From the NCBI GenBank assembly GCA_947374105.1, contig CANCAO010000047.1, positions 1 through 8,784 on the forward strand: DNA of 8,784 bases, written 5' to 3'. A model generated the notes under the pieces. It had not been told where the DNA came from and made no database searches. It saw nothing but the letters and a program-made list of their open reading frames with translations. Positions within the stretch are counted from its first letter, which is position 1, and every line of letters begins with the position of its first letter. Below are positions 6,749 through 8,784 of this stretch, piece by piece. This DNA comes from Comamonadaceae bacterium (GTDB lineage: Bacteria > Pseudomonadota > Gammaproteobacteria > Burkholderiales > Burkholderiaceae_C). A program made the position numbers and the translations under genes.

Positions 6749-7024
6749 CTAGATGACGCGCTTGAAGTAGTCACCCCAGATTTCGCGTGCGGTATCTATC
6801 GGGCTGTCAAGCAGGTTGCGCTTGCGGTTGTTGTCATAGGCATCACGCTTGGCGTCATCGCTCAAAACGTCATAGGCCGCTTGCACGCTCTGAAAGCGCG
6901 CCGCAGCATTGGGCGCAGGATTGCGGTCGGGGTGGAGCAGGGCGGCCTGCTGGCGGTACGCCTTTTTGACCTCGGTCAGCGTTGCCCCAGGGCCGACACC
7001 CAACGCAGCGTAATGGTCTTTCAT
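6749..7024 (-). CDS. Short J-domain (DnaJ/Hsp40-type) co-chaperone
   Basis: The 91-aa protein is little more than a J domain. KDHYAALGV (2-10) opens it, helix II runs through EVKKAYRQQAALL (18-30), and the diagnostic HPD tripeptide sits at 31-33. Helix III spans about 42-56 (ARFQSVQAAYDVLSD) and the domain closes with KRDAYD (59-64). J domains stimulate ATP hydrolysis by DnaK/Hsp70, and the HPD is essential for this. There is no Gly/Phe region, zinc finger or client-binding domain, so it is a type III (class C) J protein. It would need its roughly 25-residue tail or a partner to select clients; the downstream unknown proteins are natural candidates (inference). It is the first gene of the operon. 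It begins 28 bp after the tRNA terminator hairpin, with no strong ribosome site. It is not the general dnaJ. Confidence 0.92.
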   Translation of the reverse strand: MKDHYAALGVGPGATLTEVKKAYRQQAALLHPDRNPAPNAAARFQSVQAAYDVLSDDAKRDAYDNNRKRNLLDSPIDTAREIWGDYFKRVI

Positions 7025-7046
7025 GCAGAACTTTAGTAGGCCTGAA

Positions 7047-7080
7047 TTGGAAAACCCCGCCGTTTTTCAACGACGGGGTT
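7047..7080 (-). terminator. Hairpin terminator downstream of tRNA-Asn
   Basis: The arms 7053-7062 and 7071-7080 form a 10-bp GC-rich stem with one C/A mismatch (AACCCCG/CGGGGTT as the base) around an 8-base loop. Read on the minus strand, it follows the tRNA 3' end by 11 bases and is followed by a short T run (TTTT). AT-rich sequence on the other side could let it act in both directions. Confidence 0.75.
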
Positions 7081-7091
7081 AACTTTTATTT

Positions 7092-7167
7092 TGGCTCCTC
7101 GACCTGGGCTCGAACCAGGGACCTACGGATTAACAGTCCGGCGCTCTACCAACTGAGCTATCGAGGA
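7092..7167 (-). tRNA. tRNA-Asn (anticodon GUU)
   Basis: On the minus strand the gene reads from TCCTCGATAGCTCAG at 7167 to the discriminator G at 7095, followed by an encoded CCA (7094-7092), 76 nt in all. The 7-bp acceptor stem (TCCTCGA/TCGAGGA), the D arm (GCTC...GAGC), the anticodon loop CTGTTAA with GTT at 7134-7132, and the T arm with GGTTCGAGCC are all present. The body closely matches bacterial tRNA-Asn. Only 7 bp separate it from the stop codon of the LysR gene upstream. Confidence 0.97.
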
Positions 7168-7174
7168 ACAAGCC

Positions 7175-8188
7175 TCAAATTATAGCGTGGTTTTTTAGAC
7201 CTCGACCTTGAGGCGAAACTTTTTTGAGCTCAAGTTGTTTGATTTCATTCGCCTTTAGGGGTGCATGCGCTGCGCCATGCATGAACAGGTCTGCACACAC
7301 GCCGCGCAGCCAGCGGTTATCAGCGTCCTGGTGGTAGCGCGTATGCCAGTATTGTTTGACGGTGAAGCCGGTTATCTCGAAAGGGCAGGGCAACACGCGC
7401 AGGCCTGCTGCGCGCGCCAAGGTCTCGCCGATGTTGCGGGGCAGCGTGGCAATCAGGTCGCTGGTGGAAAGAATGGCGGACAAGCCCAAAAAACCGGGCA
7501 TTTCCAGCTGAATGCGGCGGGTGATGTTTTGCGCCGCTATCGCGTTGCCCAGTAGCTGGGTGCCTGTGCCCGAACTGATGCCGATGTGCGACTCCGCTTG
7601 GTACGCATCCAGACCCCAATGCGATGACTCGGCATCGGTCACCCGGGGGTGCTGGGCATTGGCCAGGCAAATCCAGTCTTGCGCGTACAAAGCCTGTTGG
7701 TAAAAACCGGCGTCCAGTCCGGGCAGAAAACCCAGTGCCAAATCGGCTTTGCTCGACTGCAAGGCCTCTGCCAAGTTGACGTCAATTCGGCTGGCCTCCA
7801 ATGACACACCGGGGGCCAGCGCCCGCACATGCGCCAGCAGTCGGGGCAGCAGGGTGATGTGGCTGGCGTCTGTCATGGCAATGGAAAAACGCCGCTGGGC
7901 GGTAGCCGGGTCAAACGCGGCGCTGGTTTGCGACAGGCGCTTGAGCCCGTCCAACACTTCGCGCACGGTGAGCATCAAGGCCTCGGTGCGGGGCGTGGGC
8001 AACATGCCCTGTGCCGTGCGCACAAACAGTGGGTCGCCGAGCTGCTGGCGTAATTTGGCCAGCCAGATGCTCACCGTGGGCTGGCTTTGGCCCAGCGCCT
8101 CGGCAGCCCGCGTCACGCTGCGGGTGGTGTAGAGCTGATCCAACAGGCGCAGCAGCTTGATGTCTAACAGGGCAGGGTCGTGATCCAT
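7175..8188 (-). CDS. LysR-type transcriptional regulator
   Basis: A 337-aa LysR-family regulator. The N-terminal winged helix-turn-helix is clear: LLDQLYTTRSVTRAAEALGQ (15-34), SQPTVSIWLAKLRQQLGDPLF (35-55), then RTAQGMLPTPRTEAL (57-71). The effector-binding domain starts near RRFSIAMTDASHITLLPRLL (99-118), a pattern I associate with the NahR/DntR/LinR-like subgroup that senses aromatic or small organic acids; this subgroup call is tentative. The protein is about 30 residues longer than typical. The extra basic C-terminal tail is encoded partly by the tRNA-Asn promoter region. The start at 8188 places the HTH correctly, although no good Shine-Dalgarno precedes it. It diverges from the PanE-like gene 157 bp away, the classic arrangement for a regulator and its target, so it probably controls that gene and its own expression. 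Confidence 0.94.
   Translation of the reverse strand: MDHDPALLDIKLLRLLDQLYTTRSVTRAAEALGQSQPTVSIWLAKLRQQLGDPLFVRTAQGMLPTPRTEALMLTVREVLDGLKRLSQTSAAFDPATAQRRFSIAMTDASHITLLPRLLAHVRALAPGVSLEASRIDVNLAEALQSSKADLALGFLPGLDAGFYQQALYAQDWICLANAQHPRVTDAESSHWGLDAYQAESHIGISSGTGTQLLGNAIAAQNITRRIQLEMPGFLGLSAILSTSDLIATLPRNIGETLARAAGLRVLPCPFEITGFTVKQYWHTRYHQDADNRWLRGVCADLFMHGAAHAPLKANEIKQLELKKVSPQGRGLKNHAII
7179..7184 (-). promoter_or_regulatory. Perfect -10 box (TATAAT) for tRNA-Asn, inside the end of the LysR gene
   Basis: TATAAT on the minus strand (7184-7179) lies 11 bases before the tRNA 5' end, so initiation about 7 bases downstream would leave a leader of only a few bases. The sequence 16-18 bases upstream (GGTCGA region, 7202-7207) is a poor -35. 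The box lies within the last codons (His-Ala-Ile-Ile) of the regulator. Confidence 0.6.
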
Positions 8189-8345
8189 GGGGATGGTGCT
8201 GGATTCCCGTCTTCCTGTGAAAGACGGACAGAAAGGATTTTGTGGCCCATTATTTCATAAGACAATGAAGAGTATTGCTATTGCTGCATAGACGCAATGA
8301 TGGTCAATTGGCAAAATCTGTCTCTGTCTTTCAAGGAGTTGTCTT
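8189..8345. promoter_or_regulatory. Divergent lysR / panE-like control region with inverted repeats
   Basis: Three short perfect inverted repeats lie in this 157-bp stretch. CCGTCTT/AAGACGG (8207-8213 and 8221-8227, 7-base spacer) is near the regulator start. TTCAT/ATGAA (8254-8258 and 8265-8269, 6-base spacer) is central. ATTGC/GCAAT (8280-8284 and 8294-8298, 9-base spacer) is nearer the reductase. LysR regulators bind interrupted dyads in such regions, and the central pair is the best placed. None is a textbook symmetrical T-N11-A box, and no strong -35/-10 pair is visible. Confidence 0.45.
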
Positions 8346-8784
8346 TTGAAAATTTGCATTTTGGGCGCAGGTGCCCTGGGCTGTGCCCTTGGCGGTGTGC
8401 TGACCGAGGCGGGCCATGAGGTCTGGCTGATCAACCGCAACGCGGCGCAGGTGGATGCCATGAACAGTCGTGGCCTGATCCTGCGTGACGGCGCGGGTGT
8501 GGATCGCACGGTGGGCGTGCGCGCAGCCACCACGGCGCAGGGGGTCAGCATGGACTCTGGCGCAGTTGATCTGGTGATCGTGCTGGTCAAGTCCTTTCAT
8601 ACCGGGGAGGCCATGCGGGCGGCCACTTGTTTGCTGGGGTCGGACACGGTGGTGATGTCGCTGCAAAACGGTCTCGGCCATGAGGACATCCTGGCCGAGA
8701 TTGTGGGCCGGGAGTGCGTGCTGGCGGGCAAGACCTATGCCGGGGGCTCTCAGCTGGGTCCGGGCCATGTGCTGGTGGGCACCA
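8346..8784 (+). CDS. Ketopantoate reductase (PanE/ApbA) family oxidoreductase (partial, N-terminal 146 aa)
   Basis: The frame opens at TTG 8346 and runs off the right edge. The N-terminal Rossmann fold is clear: MKICILGAGALGCALGGVL (1-19) with the dinucleotide motif GAGALG (7-12), and INR (29-31) at the end of strand 2, suggesting NADP preference. VKSFHT (81-86) and SLQNGLG (105-111) match the conserved VK-[ST/A] and NG-x-G segments of PanE. The catalytic Lys/Glu/Ser region lies beyond the window. The unusual TTG start is convincing because AAGGAG (8333-8338) sits 7 bases upstream and no in-frame ATG occurs before residue 39, well into the fold. Pairing with a divergent LysR regulator suggests an inducible catabolic role rather than housekeeping pantothenate synthesis, so 2-dehydropantoate may not be the true substrate. 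Confidence 0.9.
   Translation, partial: MKICILGAGALGCALGGVLTEAGHEVWLINRNAAQVDAMNSRGLILRDGAGVDRTVGVRAATTAQGVSMDSGAVDLVIVLVKSFHTGEAMRAATCLLGSDTVVMSLQNGLGHEDILAEIVGRECVLAGKTYAGGSQLGPGHVLVGT

Noticed and set aside
6721..6774. GTG start giving a 209-aa form of the acidic-linker protein
   Set aside because: It would overlap the J-domain gene by 26 bp and add a Ser/Thr/Pro-rich leader; not excluded, since neither start has a good ribosome site.
7097..7208. 9-bp direct repeat CCTCGACCT in the tRNA-Asn 3' end (7097-7105) and 103 bp away (7200-7208), as a possible attachment site
   Set aside because: Too short, the copies lie about 100 bp apart with only the tRNA and the regulator end between, and there is no integrase or foreign-looking DNA.
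8255..8768. Minus-strand open frames opposite the PanE-like gene
   Set aside because: His/Arg/Ala-rich shadows; the plus strand carries a clear Rossmann motif and strong ribosome site.

Overview
The window reads as chromosomal DNA of a GC-rich betaproteobacterium, most likely in Burkholderiales/Comamonadaceae (Rhodoferax, Polaromonas or Acidovorax-like). This rests on the GC-rich coding style, the lgt sequence type, a standalone malonyl-CoA decarboxylase, and a LysR / PanE-like divergent pair. It is an inference from family knowledge; no database search was possible. I see no insertion sequence, phage gene or CRISPR array, and gene density is ordinary.

Region 1 (1-1468, minus strand): a two-gene operon for a molybdenum-iron-sulfur hydroxylase. 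The 202-aa two-[2Fe-2S] subunit (IorA type) comes first, then the molybdopterin-binding subunit (IorB type) with a Tat signal; the latter runs off the left edge. A 137-bp divergent intergenic region leads to lgt (1606-2433, plus strand), prolipoprotein diacylglyceryl transferase. lgt converges on, and overlaps by 31 bp, a malonyl-CoA decarboxylase gene on the minus strand (2403-3710). The leader of that gene carries a 7-10-7 perfect inverted repeat.

Region 2 (3806-7024, minus strand): five tightly packed genes. In transcription order they encode a 91-aa J-domain protein, a 191-aa protein with a very acidic linker, a 249-aa protein with an acidic tail, a 422-aa protein of unknown function, and a 97-aa tailless SSB-like OB-fold protein. 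Junctions range from a 28-bp gap to a 4-bp ATGA overlap, so this is very probably one operon. The three middle proteins match no family I recognise. This cluster is the best candidate for an undescribed system: a co-chaperone, an ssDNA-binding-type fold and three unknown partners.

Region 3 (7047-7184, minus strand): a tRNA-Asn(GUU) gene with encoded CCA. A hairpin terminator follows it, and a perfect TATAAT lies inside the last codons of the gene upstream.

Region 4 (7175-8784): a LysR-type regulator (minus strand) diverges from a PanE/ApbA-family reductase (plus strand). The reductase starts at TTG behind a strong AAGGAG and is cut off by the right edge. The 157 bp between them hold several short inverted repeats that could be operators.
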